A stretch of 64,000 nucleotides of DNA from CAZRKC01 sp964600665 (GTDB lineage: Bacteria; Bacillota; SLNR01): positions 62,001 through 126,000 of the forward strand of contig CAZRKC010000001.1 in the NCBI GenBank assembly GCA_964600665.1, in the 5' to 3' direction. The first letter of the stretch is position 1. The number at the start of each line of letters is the position of its first letter. Positions 25,046 to 34,553 of the stretch are shown piece after piece. Both the position numbers and the translations under genes were made by a program. The notes under the pieces are model-generated. The model ran no database searches. It was not told the DNA's origin and saw only the letters and a program-made list of their open reading frames with translations.

Positions 25046-25773
25046 TAGTCTACCTCCGTCAATTCCAGGAAAATCTTCTCCAAAGACTCTTGGCTATCCG
25101 ACAGATTCCGTAGCTCTTCCATTGTCCCCATGGCGATTAATTTCCCTTTACGTATGATCCCGATTCGATCGCACAATTTTTCTGCGACTTCAAGAACATG
25201 TGTTGAAAAGAATACAGACTTTCCCATATCACAATGCTCACGCATGTATTTTTTGAGATTATTTGCAGACCGTGGGTCTAATCCTACCATTGGCTCGTCG
25301 AGAATGAATACATCCGGATCGTTTAGCATCGCGCCGATCAGGACAATTTTTTGCCTCATACCGTGTGAATAGCTTTGGATCAAGTTCCCAACCGCTCCAC
25401 TTAGCTCAAACATGTCCAAAAACCGCTCCATCTTTTCTTTCCTCAAGCTTCCGCTTACACCATAGACATCCGCCATAAAATTGAGGTATTCAATACCATT
25501 CAACCTCTCGTATACTTCGGGAGTATCAGGCACATAACTAATAGCATGTTTCACAGCCATTGGATCTTGATCAATATCGACCCCGTTAATCTTAATAGTA
25601 CCACTATCTTTTTTCAGTAAACCCACCATCATTTTGATGGTTGTCGTCTTGCCAGCACCGTTGGGACCTAAAAAACCGAAAATTTCACCCGGTCGTGTTT
25701 TAAGACTCAAATTATCAACTGCTTTGACAGCGCCTTTATTATAACTTTTCGTTACACCAATCATTTCAATCAA
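25045..25773 (-). CDS. ABC exporter ATP-binding protein
   Basis: ATPase of 242 residues. Walker A GPNGAGKTTT near residue 38, signature YSHGMRQK near 135, Walker B VFILDEPMVGLD near 158 and the H-loop STHVLEVAE near 190 are complete. The subgroup is the ABC-2 exporter class (similar to NatA/CcmA types). The GTG at 25782 touches GGAGG; TTG 25773 lies 9 bases after it, so TTG is the probable start. It heads the exporter operon with the permease. Confidence 0.88.
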   Translation of the reverse strand: MIEMIGVTKSYNKGAVKAVDNLSLKTRPGEIFGFLGPNGAGKTTTIKMMVGLLKKDSGTIKINGVDIDQDPMAVKHAISYVPDTPEVYERLNGIEYLNFMADVYGVSGSLRKEKMERFLDMFELSGAVGNLIQSYSHGMRQKIVLIGAMLNDPDVFILDEPMVGLDPRSANNLKKYMREHCDMGKSVFFSTHVLEVAEKLCDRIGIIRKGKLIAMGTMEELRNLSDSQESLEKIFLELTEVD

Positions 25774-26012
25774 GCTACTCACCCTCCATTTTCCCCTGGA
25801 TATTTGACGAAATAAACGCCATTCAGTTCCCGAATATTTCTACTTTTTTCTTGTGTGGGAAAGATGATTTTCAAAGACCTCTTTCGAATACTTAATTTAT
25901 TAAACTTAGATATCTTCTTCGAAAGTCCTCCTGAGATACTTCACATAACATGAAGAGGAGAGCCTATTTTTGTTCCTTGATATTACATACTATGCGAAAG
26001 GATGAAGACAAA

Positions 26013-26435
26013 ATGATTATCGAGTCTAATCACGATGAAATCAATCCGGATAATGACTACGTAAGAAATCAACTATACGCATTTAATGGTAAAATCGTAC
26101 CCATAATCTACCAACCCATCAATCTCATCGCTAAAAACGATTCCGGTGCAATTATCGGAGGACTATTAGCTCAACATTACTGGGATTGTATGCTGATCGA
26201 TATTCTTTGGGTGCATGAAGCATACCGCAATCATGGATTAGGGAGGGCTTTGATGGTGGAGATCCAAGATATCGCCAGGCAGCGAAAAATCCATTTGATT
26301 CACCTTGATACCCATGACTTCCAGGCTCCTCTGTTTTATGAAAAACTTGGTTTTGTCATTTTCGGAATCCTAGATGACTCACCCAAAGGCCACCGCCGGT
26401 ATTACTTCAAAAAAACATTCGAGTATGATGATTAA
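26013..26435 (+). CDS. GNAT acetyltransferase
   Basis: N-acetyltransferase of 140 residues. The acetyl-CoA loop is WVHEAYRNHGLGRALM (RNHGLG), and the C-terminal FYEKLGFVIFG is typical of the fold. The 239-base upstream region carries an 8-bp inverted repeat CTTTCGAA/TTCGAAAG (25881-25888, 25918-25925) that could be an operator. I chose ATG 26013 with AAAGGA 10 bases upstream. Substrate unknown. Its stop overlaps the stop of the convergent MFS gene by 4 bases. Confidence 0.8.
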   Translation: MIIESNHDEINPDNDYVRNQLYAFNGKIVPIIYQPINLIAKNDSGAIIGGLLAQHYWDCMLIDILWVHEAYRNHGLGRALMVEIQDIARQRKIHLIHLDTHDFQAPLFYEKLGFVIFGILDDSPKGHRRYYFKKTFEYDD

Positions 26436-27730
26436 ACCCAATAATCTTCGATATGGCGGGGATCTGTAACCGTAAAATGCATAATAATTGACGTTAGCAT
26501 CACAATAATTCCAATCCCGTAGAATAGTGCTACGAAACTGAATTTACTTGCAATCAAGCCTGCCGTCATCGGACCTAAAATACCCGACACTCCAGATATC
26601 ATTGATGATATGGCAATATATGAGGGTCGATTATCTGGACGACCAAATTCCATGATTAGATTATCAAAACTGATGAAAATCCACCCGGTCATAAAACCAT
26701 TCACAATAAAGAATACGAGAAAAGCAGAAAAACTACCCAGTAAAGATGTTGTGAAATAGATTGCAGCAACACAGAACGCTGCAGTCTCGAGTAATCGTTT
26801 AAACCCTATCCGGTTTGCCATTTGTCCACCAACATAATTGCCTAATGCAATGCTAACCAGATTGACAGCTGTGAATATCCCCAACATCTCTCCAGTAACA
26901 GAAATTCGATTCTTTGCGAACACAATGATGAATGCCGAAGTATAGAAACCCAAGGATATCAACGCCCGCATAATACAGTACCGACTGAAGTTTTTGTCTC
27001 CTCGCAACAGTTTTGGGTAATTGATGATCGTGTCGCGAACACTTCGCTGGATGCCCGGTACCAATGCAGGTTCTTCCTTTAATTTCGAGAGCGCAATCCA
27101 ATCAATCATATGAACAATAAAAGCAAGGATGAAACAAATCGCATATCCGATTGGGGATACATATGCAACCCCCCTTAAATAACTGAACCTTCCAACTAAA
27201 ACACCTGCAAGATACCCGGCCCCTGCTTGAAAACCCATTGATAAGGAATTTCGGAGACCAAAATATGTGCCTCGAAATGAAACGGGGATAATCTTTGACA
27301 TAAAATCAAAAAAGGTAAGCAGATACAAACCGTTAAAGAAGTTCAGGGAGCCGTACAAAATGATCACGATCGGTAAAGCAATTGAGACTGGGAAAACGGT
27401 TAATGAAATCCCCATCAGTAACCATGGCATGCGATATAAAAGCCCAAATTTGAGCATGACAGGTTTTTTCAGCTTTAAGTGTTCAATTGACGCAGGTCCA
27501 TATAGTTGGGCAATCGTATATCCAATCCCCATTACTGTTGCCATAAATCCAACTACGACTTCTGAGCCGCTTAAATCATAAACAAAACTGGCAAAGATGC
27601 TGGAATAATTATAAAAACCCAGCCCTGCATAGAAAAACAGACCCTGAAATATTCCCACTGGGAAGTTAAATTGATAGTTCTCTATCACACGTTGATTGTA
27701 TTCGTTTCTGAAATCGTTATGGTTATCCAT
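26432..27730 (-). CDS. MFS transporter, paralogue of the kinase-linked carrier
   Basis: Twelve-segment carrier of 432 residues. It resembles the plus-strand carrier at 9354-10664 over its whole length, including the NFPxGIxQGxFFYAGLGFY start, the LKLKKP loop and the FGRPDNRPSYIAI segment, so the two arose by duplication. Substrate unknown. It begins in the TAATG junction with the stop of the cca gene (27730), so the two are translated together, an odd pairing of a carrier with a tRNA-maturation enzyme. Confidence 0.8.
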   Translation of the reverse strand: MDNHNDFRNEYNQRVIENYQFNFPVGIFQGLFFYAGLGFYNYSSIFASFVYDLSGSEVVVGFMATVMGIGYTIAQLYGPASIEHLKLKKPVMLKFGLLYRMPWLLMGISLTVFPVSIALPIVIILYGSLNFFNGLYLLTFFDFMSKIIPVSFRGTYFGLRNSLSMGFQAGAGYLAGVLVGRFSYLRGVAYVSPIGYAICFILAFIVHMIDWIALSKLKEEPALVPGIQRSVRDTIINYPKLLRGDKNFSRYCIMRALISLGFYTSAFIIVFAKNRISVTGEMLGIFTAVNLVSIALGNYVGGQMANRIGFKRLLETAAFCVAAIYFTTSLLGSFSAFLVFFIVNGFMTGWIFISFDNLIMEFGRPDNRPSYIAISSMISGVSGILGPMTAGLIASKFSFVALFYGIGIIVMLTSIIMHFTVTDPRHIEDYWV

Positions 27731-29034
27731 TAGGCTTCTCCCTCTATGTCTTGTGCGATTATACTTGCCAGATCCAGTAATCGATTAGTTTCATTATGAT
27801 GGGGATCCTCCATCACAAGCACAAGCAACAAATCCATGATGCGGCCAATTTTCGGACCCGCTTCAATCCCTAAAGTAATCAAATCCTGGGCTTTAATGGC
27901 CAAATCAGCAAGGGTTAGTGGATCATGATTGGCAATTATGTCAAGCATCATTTGATTCCATCCAACTGTCTCAGATAACAGGTAACCTTTCATTGATGCC
28001 ATCATTCTTAATACAGACATCAACGATGGAAAATGATTTTTACCCATCCTTTGCATTGCTTTCCTCACTTCAACAATAGACGAATATGGAATGTTAAGAT
28101 ACTCTAGCCGGACGCTTCTAATGATCCGCATGGCTTTGTTATCAAGACGAAGTTGATCAAACCAGCGGGATGAATTACTTTCACATATTTCCCTACTGGT
28201 TCGATTACTATCAGATGTATCCAGCGTTGATTGGTATTGGTCGAACAATATCGTAATCAATGCCAATCGATACTCAATTCCCTTAGGATAATAATCTAAA
28301 GCCGTTAGATTGATACCAGATCTGTTGTTACCAGATATTGAAAACGGGAAAAGATAGTGCCAAATATTTAAATCAATCATGAGAGAAAGAGACTCTCGTA
28401 AATAATTCGCATTCAGAATACGCAATAATTCCTCAGTAATCCTTTCCTTGGAAATCCGCTGAAGCCGCCAACTGTTTGTTTGCATTCCATCTTGGGTTGT
28501 GTGGTTAATGCTAAACCCTAATTGTGCAGACAGTCTCACAGCTCGAAGAATCCTTAAGGCATCTTCTGAAAAACGGTCAAGCGGATCACCAACCGTTTTA
28601 ATCGTACCATGCTTGATATCATCGATACCCCCGAAATAGTCATAAAGATTCTCGCCATCATATGCTAAAGCGTTTATGGTAAAATCCCTTCTGGATAAAT
28701 CTTCAAACAACGAGTCGGTACTTTCTATATATGAAGGCTTCCGAAAGTCCGCATAGTCGAATTCTCGCCTCATGGTGGTCACTTCACAAGATCCGTTCAC
28801 TCCGATGATCGTCACTGTTCCAAATAATACTCCTGTTTTGACCACTCGGTGAAACAATTTCTCGACATCTTCCGGCTTTGCTGAAGTTGCAATATCATAA
28901 TCTGACGGTGCTTGTCCCATAATCATATCCCTGACACTGCCGCCGACTAAGTAAGCCTGAAATCCGGCTGTTTTCAATTTTTCCATGATTTTCACTATAT
29001 GGTTGGGTATGCCCCATTGAATTGGAATCTGCAT
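27730..29034 (-). CDS. cca: CCA tRNA nucleotidyltransferase
   Basis: Adds or repairs the 3' CCA of tRNA. Protein of 434 residues. The class II nucleotidyltransferase core shows LVGGSVRDMIMGQAPSDYDIATS (catalytic DYD near residue 45), RRDFTINALAYD near 110 and the ARILRAVRLSAQLGF-like segment near 160. All three tRNAs seen here encode CCA, so in this organism the enzyme may act mainly in repair. GGGGGATT lies 5-10 bases before ATG 29034. Downstream it is fused by a TAATG junction to an MFS gene. Confidence 0.92.
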   Translation of the reverse strand: MQIPIQWGIPNHIVKIMEKLKTAGFQAYLVGGSVRDMIMGQAPSDYDIATSAKPEDVEKLFHRVVKTGVLFGTVTIIGVNGSCEVTTMRREFDYADFRKPSYIESTDSLFEDLSRRDFTINALAYDGENLYDYFGGIDDIKHGTIKTVGDPLDRFSEDALRILRAVRLSAQLGFSINHTTQDGMQTNSWRLQRISKERITEELLRILNANYLRESLSLMIDLNIWHYLFPFSISGNNRSGINLTALDYYPKGIEYRLALITILFDQYQSTLDTSDSNRTSREICESNSSRWFDQLRLDNKAMRIIRSVRLEYLNIPYSSIVEVRKAMQRMGKNHFPSLMSVLRMMASMKGYLLSETVGWNQMMLDIIANHDPLTLADLAIKAQDLITLGIEAGPKIGRIMDLLLVLVMEDPHHNETNRLLDLASIIAQDIEGEA

Positions 29035-29148
29035 TCTAATCCCCCATTTGGCAATTGCTCAATCGTTGTTATTATTTTATCACATTCGTTATTGAATAAT
29101 TATTCATATAATAATTCCATCCAGTAAACTCTTCGAATAGTACCATGC

Positions 29149-29646
29149 CTATTGGGCAGGCACTTCGAGCTGATAATCTAGTAAGACCCGCTTTGCCCCC
29201 CAAATGGATTCCTCGTAACGTCGGGTTATGCAGAATCCATGGCCCTCATAAAGTCTTCTTGCAGGTGATGTCAATTCCACCCTTTTGCAGTTGATCCACC
29301 GGACTCCGTTATTCTGACAATAGCTTAAGAGAGTTCTCATCAAGTTGTGACCAATCCCTCGATGTCGAGCATACGGAACAACTAGAATCCATCTTAAATC
29401 TGCATTATAATTACAAATGTGATGCAAAGCAATACTCCCAATGGGCAGACCATCGTCTTCAGCAATCCAGAGCTTCGCCTTGTCTTTCGGCCATTCTTCA
29501 CAGAAGGAAACGATTGATCGAGCAATATCTTCTTCAAATTCAAGATCATAGTCTCTCTCGTTGGAATATACTTCTCCATGAACTTTGAGAATCCACCCTA
29601 GGTCTCCCGGTTTTAATGAATTCCGGATGATGCAACTCGAATTCAT
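29149..29646 (-). CDS. GNAT acetyltransferase
   Basis: N-acetyltransferase of 165 residues. VVPYARHRGIGHNLMRTLL contains the RHRGIG acetyl-CoA loop; RRLYEGHGF is the typical C-terminal strand-helix. Substrate unknown. I chose ATG 29646, 7 bases after GGAGG, rather than a longer frame from 29685, which would run into the hairpin at 29677-29712. The hairpin separates it from the EFR1 gene upstream, so it probably has weak independent transcription or depends on read-through. Confidence 0.8.
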   Translation of the reverse strand: MNSSCIIRNSLKPGDLGWILKVHGEVYSNERDYDLEFEEDIARSIVSFCEEWPKDKAKLWIAEDDGLPIGSIALHHICNYNADLRWILVVPYARHRGIGHNLMRTLLSYCQNNGVRWINCKRVELTSPARRLYEGHGFCITRRYEESIWGAKRVLLDYQLEVPAQ

Positions 29647-29676
29647 GAACAACCCTCCATTCCGATCCCTCAGATA

Positions 29677-29712
29677 AAGTGACAACCGGCAGCTTTCTGC
29701 CGGTTGTCACTT
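29677..29712 (-). terminator. Strong hairpin after the EFR1 gene
   Basis: A perfect 16-bp stem AAGTGACAACCGGCAG with its complement at 29697-29712 and a 4-base loop. The T run on the minus strand (TTTATC) is short, so it may act as terminator or 3' end protector. Confidence 0.65.
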
Positions 29713-29718
29713 CTATGG

Positions 29719-30510
29719 TCATATAAACCACTCGGGCTCTCTTCGTTCAATTAAACGAGCACTCAGTTGTGAAGCTAACTGATGCAGTTCAGGTACGCCC
29801 ATGTAACGTGCCTGTACCGGGCAAGATTTTATACATGCACAGCACAACAAGCATTTTGCCGTATCTGTCGTGATGCTTTCCTTCAAACTAATTGCACTTG
29901 TTGGACACACTTTCACACAAATCCCACACTGGATGCAAATTTTCTCATTTGTTGAAGGTGAAACATTTGCCTTTGGACTACGTTCCCGATACGGTCTGTT
30001 ACCAGGAATCAAGATAGTTTTCCTTGAAACGCCTTCAATTATTGCTTTTAATTTTCTGCCAAACAGGCTAGCATTTTCAAGATCTTCAGCGTCAGGGCGG
30101 CCAACTGCAATCGGGTTCTCATCACTAGAAAACGAGTGTTCGCCAATATATGCAGCGGCTGCAATGGGTTCAAAGCCCTGCTCTATTACGATATCACTCA
30201 TTTCTAACAACGCATCTTCAAATGCTCTATTCCCATAAACACATACCAGGACAACCGGTGAACCTTGGCCATAAAAATGTCGCAATGCATGAGCAGCCTG
30301 AATTGGCAATCGGCCAGAATAGACTGGAGCGCCAATCAAAATCAAATCTTCGGCGCCAAAAGTGATATGATTGTTTTCACTTTCATTGATAATTGTTAAA
30401 TCATAGTATTCATCCATGTCCACATCAATACCCTCGATAATTGCATCCAGGACTCTTTTCGTAGTCCCAGTTGGCGAAAAACTCAATACCTTGATTATCA
30501 TGTAAGTCAT
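29719..30510 (-). CDS. EFR1-family flavodoxin-ferredoxin
   Basis: Fusion of 263 residues: a flavodoxin-like domain (FSPTGTTKRVLDAI at the N-terminus binds FMN phosphate; GAPVYSGRLP loop) and a C-terminal bacterial ferredoxin with CIQCGICVKVCP and CLLCCACIKSCP, enough for two 4Fe-4S clusters. EFR1 proteins are common in anaerobes and move electrons between partners not yet fixed. The start at 30510 uses the GAGAGGGGAG site; TTG 30525 is less likely. It is a lone gene before the strong hairpin. Confidence 0.85.
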   Translation of the reverse strand: MTYMIIKVLSFSPTGTTKRVLDAIIEGIDVDMDEYYDLTIINESENNHITFGAEDLILIGAPVYSGRLPIQAAHALRHFYGQGSPVVLVCVYGNRAFEDALLEMSDIVIEQGFEPIAAAAYIGEHSFSSDENPIAVGRPDAEDLENASLFGRKLKAIIEGVSRKTILIPGNRPYRERSPKANVSPSTNEKICIQCGICVKVCPTSAISLKESITTDTAKCLLCCACIKSCPVQARYMGVPELHQLASQLSARLIERREPEWFI

Positions 30511-30819
30511 TTTCTCCCCTCTCAAGCGAGCTTCTGGTACGGAGGCTCGAATCTGAATTTCAAAGGAACTTTCCCAGATAAATTAGCCACTTCTATTCAC
30601 CGGTCATCACATACATACCCCTTGATTGATAGTCAAAACGATTGTGAGAATCAGAAAGCACCTTACTTACAAAGAGCCTTTGAAACAACATTCTCAACAT
30701 ACCAAAATCTCGAAGAGTATCTATCAAACCGGTCATTCATCTATAGTCGGACCTTGGTAAAGCTCTGCCTCTATTGCCCAACCCAATTCTATCATACCGG
30801 ATAATAAGACTCAATAACC
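30511..30819. other. Intergenic region without a supported gene
   Basis: 309 bases between an EFR1 gene and the end of the MFS gene. A possible -35 (TTGACT on the minus strand near 30645) has no good -10. ACCGGTCAT occurs twice (near 30599 and 30730). A 60-codon plus-strand frame at 30622-30804 has no ribosome site. I see no RNA gene. Confidence 0.5.
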
Positions 30820-32100
30820 CTATATGTCCACCATTGAACGTGATAACAAGAGAACCACATTAACGATTCCCAGCAGAGTCACAGCCCCTGCCATGATGAG
30901 AGTCATCGGCAGCAAGTCAGCAAGCACCCCCCCGATTACAATCCCGAATGGCATACCCGCCATTAATAATGTATTAAATACAGCATCAACGCGCCCCAAA
31001 ATTTCATTAGGAACTCTTTGCTGAATCAAAACATTGATCGGAATATTAACCATCGCCATCAGTACTCCCATAACAAAAAAGCTCACTACAAATCCCCGAA
31101 GGATGGCCTCGCTTTCCCAAATACCATAAATGTGTAAATTCAAAAGGATAGTTAAGCAAATGGCTGGTACCATAATTGCTGCGAGCACTGTCCTCAAAAA
31201 TCGACCAATTTTCCCCTGATGGGAACGCAAAGTCATCAATAGTGATCCGATTAACATGCCGACGCCAATAGCAGCCTGGACAGAAGACAAATAGATCGGC
31301 TCAGCTTGAATTATACGATTGATGATAAAGGGAACATACACCACAAGTAACGGGTTAAAGATCATATTGATGAAAAAGGCGGCTAGAGTGATAGCATACA
31401 ACCAATGCTCCCCTTTGATATACTGAAAACCTTCTTTCAGTTCTGAGAGCAACTCCTCCCAGCCAGAGAATATGCTTTGATTTTCCCTTGCTACTGCAAT
31501 ATGTGATTCAACTTGGATAAACATTTCCGAAAATCCTGACAGTAAATATGAAGCACTGTTCAACACAAATATTCCTTGAATGCCGATAGTCGTATAGATA
31601 ATCCCACCAAGGACAATACCCAAAATAGATGCGCCTGAATTGACCATCGCATGTAATGAGTTCGCCTTTGTCAACTGCTCTGGCTCAACGATCAGAGGTG
31701 TCAGTGCAGTTGAGGCAGGATTGAACATTGCGCTACAAAGATGGAGCATGATCGTGACAAGAAATAGCACTGGCAACAATATTGTGTTTGTAACGTCAAA
31801 GAAAAAAAGCACCCCTGCCAAAGCCACCAACAGTCCTCGAACATAATCGGTGCCATACATGATACGAACCCGGTTCCAACGATCTGCTAACACACCGCCA
31901 ATCGGGCTCATCAGAATATATGATGCAGTACCAGCCGCCAGGTATAGTGACATAATAGTACCGGCACCAGTCACTTCAAGGATAAACCAAGTAATTCCCA
32001 GAGTATATAGTGAATCTCCAACTCGCGAGACTAACCGACCGGCGAAAACTAGCATAAAGTTCCGATTGTGAAGAAGATTTTTATTATTAGTTGGGATCAT
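30820..32100 (-). CDS. MFS efflux transporter (MFS_3/MefA-like)
   Basis: Twelve-segment carrier of 426 residues with the N-terminal RNFMLVFAGRLVSRVGDSLYTLGI and the LADRWNRVRIMYGTDYVRG loop that mark the multidrug/enterobactin-exporter group (EntS, MefA). Family members export drugs or siderophores. It follows the four-gene catabolic operon by 60 bases on the same strand and could be its exporter, or independent. Substrate unknown. Confidence 0.8.
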   Translation of the reverse strand: MIPTNNKNLLHNRNFMLVFAGRLVSRVGDSLYTLGITWFILEVTGAGTIMSLYLAAGTASYILMSPIGGVLADRWNRVRIMYGTDYVRGLLVALAGVLFFFDVTNTILLPVLFLVTIMLHLCSAMFNPASTALTPLIVEPEQLTKANSLHAMVNSGASILGIVLGGIIYTTIGIQGIFVLNSASYLLSGFSEMFIQVESHIAVARENQSIFSGWEELLSELKEGFQYIKGEHWLYAITLAAFFINMIFNPLLVVYVPFIINRIIQAEPIYLSSVQAAIGVGMLIGSLLMTLRSHQGKIGRFLRTVLAAIMVPAICLTILLNLHIYGIWESEAILRGFVVSFFVMGVLMAMVNIPINVLIQQRVPNEILGRVDAVFNTLLMAGMPFGIVIGGVLADLLPMTLIMAGAVTLLGIVNVVLLLSRSMVDI

Positions 32101-32160
32101 TAGGAAATACTCCTCACTCGTAATATCGAATTGGTGATTATGAACTCATCAATCGCTCAC

Positions 32161-33060
32161 TTATGATATGTGTTGCTTCCAGTGTTGAATTGATTGACAA
32201 ATCTCTTCAATAACTAAATAATCTGGGTATTCAGCAGGATGAATAACTTCAAATATGAACACGCATGAGTCAAGATTTCTCGTCCCATGAATAACCTTGT
32301 CTGGCCTGACAACTCCATTTTTGTTGTGCTCTGCTGTAAACGGTAGATGACTGTCAACGCACCCATCATTTTGCTGAAGATGAATGACCTCGACAAGATT
32401 GCCAAAATGTCGGATCCAGTTACTAAGCTCCCGATCATAGAATGAATTCCCGGAAGCGCACTGATGCCCCGTATCTAAGCAGATTGTATAAGGTAGTGGA
32501 GAATTGCAATTGATTTCAGCGATCAGTTTTTCAGTTTCACTGATCGTGCTTGTTAGTTCCCTTGCAACGGGCATGGGTTCAATCAAAATAGAATCTAACC
32601 CTTCATCTTTTCCTATCTGCCCAATTTCCGCGAGATCATGTATCAGACGCTTTAAACCTTTGGCTTTAGCCTCAGGATCAGCATACGATTGAACACTAAA
32701 AGCGCCTATATGCCCGCCCACCATTTTTGCTCCAATCATTCCCGCATATCGTACAGCTTTTTTGTACCAATCGAGCCAGTATGCATGCTCGGCTTCTTGG
32801 TCACTAAGCAGCAGATTTGAACTGTAAGCCGTCAGTCCTGTAAAAAGTGAATGGACTGTCAAGTTGTGGTCAGCACAAGCCTTTTGTATTCGTGAAGCCG
32901 AGATGGATAGGTCCGATTCCGATAAACCGAATAAGCTTAAGTCCAAAGAATGCTGGACTATTGATAATCCGAAGTCCTCTCGAATCATCTCTGCCCATAT
33001 CTCAGGTTGTGGCCATCGCTTGACTGCAAAACAATTATTGATACCCAACTGAAGATTCAT
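32161..33060 (-). CDS. TIM-barrel sugar-phosphate isomerase/epimerase
   Basis: Protein of 299 residues in the xylose-isomerase-like/AP endonuclease 2 superfamily. Likely metal ligands appear as ILIEP (Glu), CLDTGHQ (Asp and His), EVIHLQQND (His) and LVIEEI (Glu). Family members isomerise tetrose, pentose or hexose phosphates. Together with the FGGY kinase, HAD protein and BtpA-like protein it implies phosphorylation then isomerisation of an unusual sugar or polyol. The start overlaps the kinase stop by 4 bases (ATGA). Confidence 0.78.
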   Translation of the reverse strand: MNLQLGINNCFAVKRWPQPEIWAEMIREDFGLSIVQHSLDLSLFGLSESDLSISASRIQKACADHNLTVHSLFTGLTAYSSNLLLSDQEAEHAYWLDWYKKAVRYAGMIGAKMVGGHIGAFSVQSYADPEAKAKGLKRLIHDLAEIGQIGKDEGLDSILIEPMPVARELTSTISETEKLIAEINCNSPLPYTICLDTGHQCASGNSFYDRELSNWIRHFGNLVEVIHLQQNDGCVDSHLPFTAEHNKNGVVRPDKVIHGTRNLDSCVFIFEVIHPAEYPDYLVIEEICQSIQHWKQHIS

Positions 33061-34553
33061 GATACACCATCCTTTCTCAGTGGCACAGAACGCATACCAC
33101 TTTCAATATCGAGAAATTTCGCGTAAAGTTCAGCATAATAGTCTTTTTCTGCAAGATTTGGATCATAATATTGTCCAGGTGGCACGAAATGATCGATGGC
33201 TTCCTTGGCATTTTTGAAAACGCCAATACCAATACCCGCCAACATCGCAGCCCCCAGTTCAGCACCGTCTGAATTTTGAATTGCCTTGACTTGAATCTGC
33301 AAAACATCCGCTTTAATTTGATTCCATTGATTCGATAAAGAACACCCGCCTGATATATGCATCGCCTTAAAATTGCACCCGCAATTTTCAAGGATTTCTT
33401 TCCGCTTTCTAATAGCGCATGCAACCCCCTCAAAAACACTCATCATCATATCATGTGGCTCAACTGCCATGGATAACCCGTAAAATCCTCCCTTAATGGT
33501 GGGGTCATCTCGCTCCCCATCTGAAAGATAAGGGAGAAAGATGCATCGATCTAATGTTTTTCTTGCCTCTTTTGCTAATGCATCAGCACGCAAAAATCGG
33601 TTGGTCTGCCACCCAAGGACTCGCCCTGCAAACCAATCAACTGCTCCACCAGTTGTATTTAAACCCATTTCAGTACAGAACATATCTGGCAACACATGGG
33701 AATAGTGACCGATGCGACAGTCCGGCAATGGTTCTCTGACCGCACTGTTGAGGCAAGATGAAGTCCCTGACATTTCACTGATCACATCTGGATCGACTGC
33801 ACCGGTGCCTAAACAATTACACTGACTATCAGCAGCTCCCAGCACCACAGGTATTCCAGTTTCCAAGCCGGTTAATCTGGATGTCTCAGGGCTGATTGTC
33901 CCCAGAACATCCCAAGGTTTTAGCACTCTTTTTGGTACAAGTTCACTCGATACTCCGAATCGTTCCATCAGACCACGATGCCACGATTTACCCCTCAGGT
34001 CATAAAGCAAGGTCGCATTCGCATGTGTTTCATCAGTCGCCAATTCATTCGTTAGTAGATAACCAATGTAGTCAGTTGGCTGAAGAATCAAAGATATTTG
34101 CTCAGAAAGCTCTGGTTGGTGTTTTCTTTGCCAGAGGAATTTCGGTAAGATATAAAAAGCCCAAATACTGTGACCACTGATTTGATGCACAAGCAAGCTG
34201 CCAATTTCCTTTTCCAGTGCGTCTGCAATTTCCACAGCTCGATTGTCCTGGTATATCATGCTCCTGCCAATCGATTTCATACCTTTTCCGGTGGGCATAT
34301 AGGTTGGACATTGTCCAGTGATTCCAATTCCTAATATTTTGATCTTATCGTCTATCTGCTTTTTCATATTCCGAAGGGCAATAAAGAGCGCTCGTTTCCA
34401 ATCCTTCGGGTCTTGTTCGGCCCACCCTGGATGAGGATAGTATGTCTGATAGTTGGATTTACCCAACGCTATTAAATGACCCTGTAAATCATATGCTGAT
34501 GCCCGAATGGATGAGGTTCCTACATCAATACTGACTAATAACTCCCGATGCAT
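33057..34553 (-). CDS. FGGY-family carbohydrate kinase
   Basis: Kinase of 498 residues like xylulokinase. SIDVGTSSIRASAYD at residues 8-22 is the phosphate-1 loop; GAADSQCNCLGTGAVD near 245 and GGCSLSNQWNQIKADV near 405 fit the FGGY fold. It should phosphorylate a sugar, polyol or quorum-type diol. The precise substrate is not visible. ATG 34553 has GGAG 9 bases upstream. It overlaps the HAD gene by 29 bases and the isomerase gene by 4, in a tightly coupled operon. Confidence 0.85.
   Translation of the reverse strand: MHRELLVSIDVGTSSIRASAYDLQGHLIALGKSNYQTYYPHPGWAEQDPKDWKRALFIALRNMKKQIDDKIKILGIGITGQCPTYMPTGKGMKSIGRSMIYQDNRAVEIADALEKEIGSLLVHQISGHSIWAFYILPKFLWQRKHQPELSEQISLILQPTDYIGYLLTNELATDETHANATLLYDLRGKSWHRGLMERFGVSSELVPKRVLKPWDVLGTISPETSRLTGLETGIPVVLGAADSQCNCLGTGAVDPDVISEMSGTSSCLNSAVREPLPDCRIGHYSHVLPDMFCTEMGLNTTGGAVDWFAGRVLGWQTNRFLRADALAKEARKTLDRCIFLPYLSDGERDDPTIKGGFYGLSMAVEPHDMMMSVFEGVACAIRKRKEILENCGCNFKAMHISGGCSLSNQWNQIKADVLQIQVKAIQNSDGAELGAAMLAGIGIGVFKNAKEAIDHFVPPGQYYDPNLAEKDYYAELYAKFLDIESGMRSVPLRKDGVS

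Noticed and set aside
30622..30804. 60-codon plus-strand ORF in the gap before the MFS gene
   Set aside because: No ribosome site, no recognisable family, random composition.
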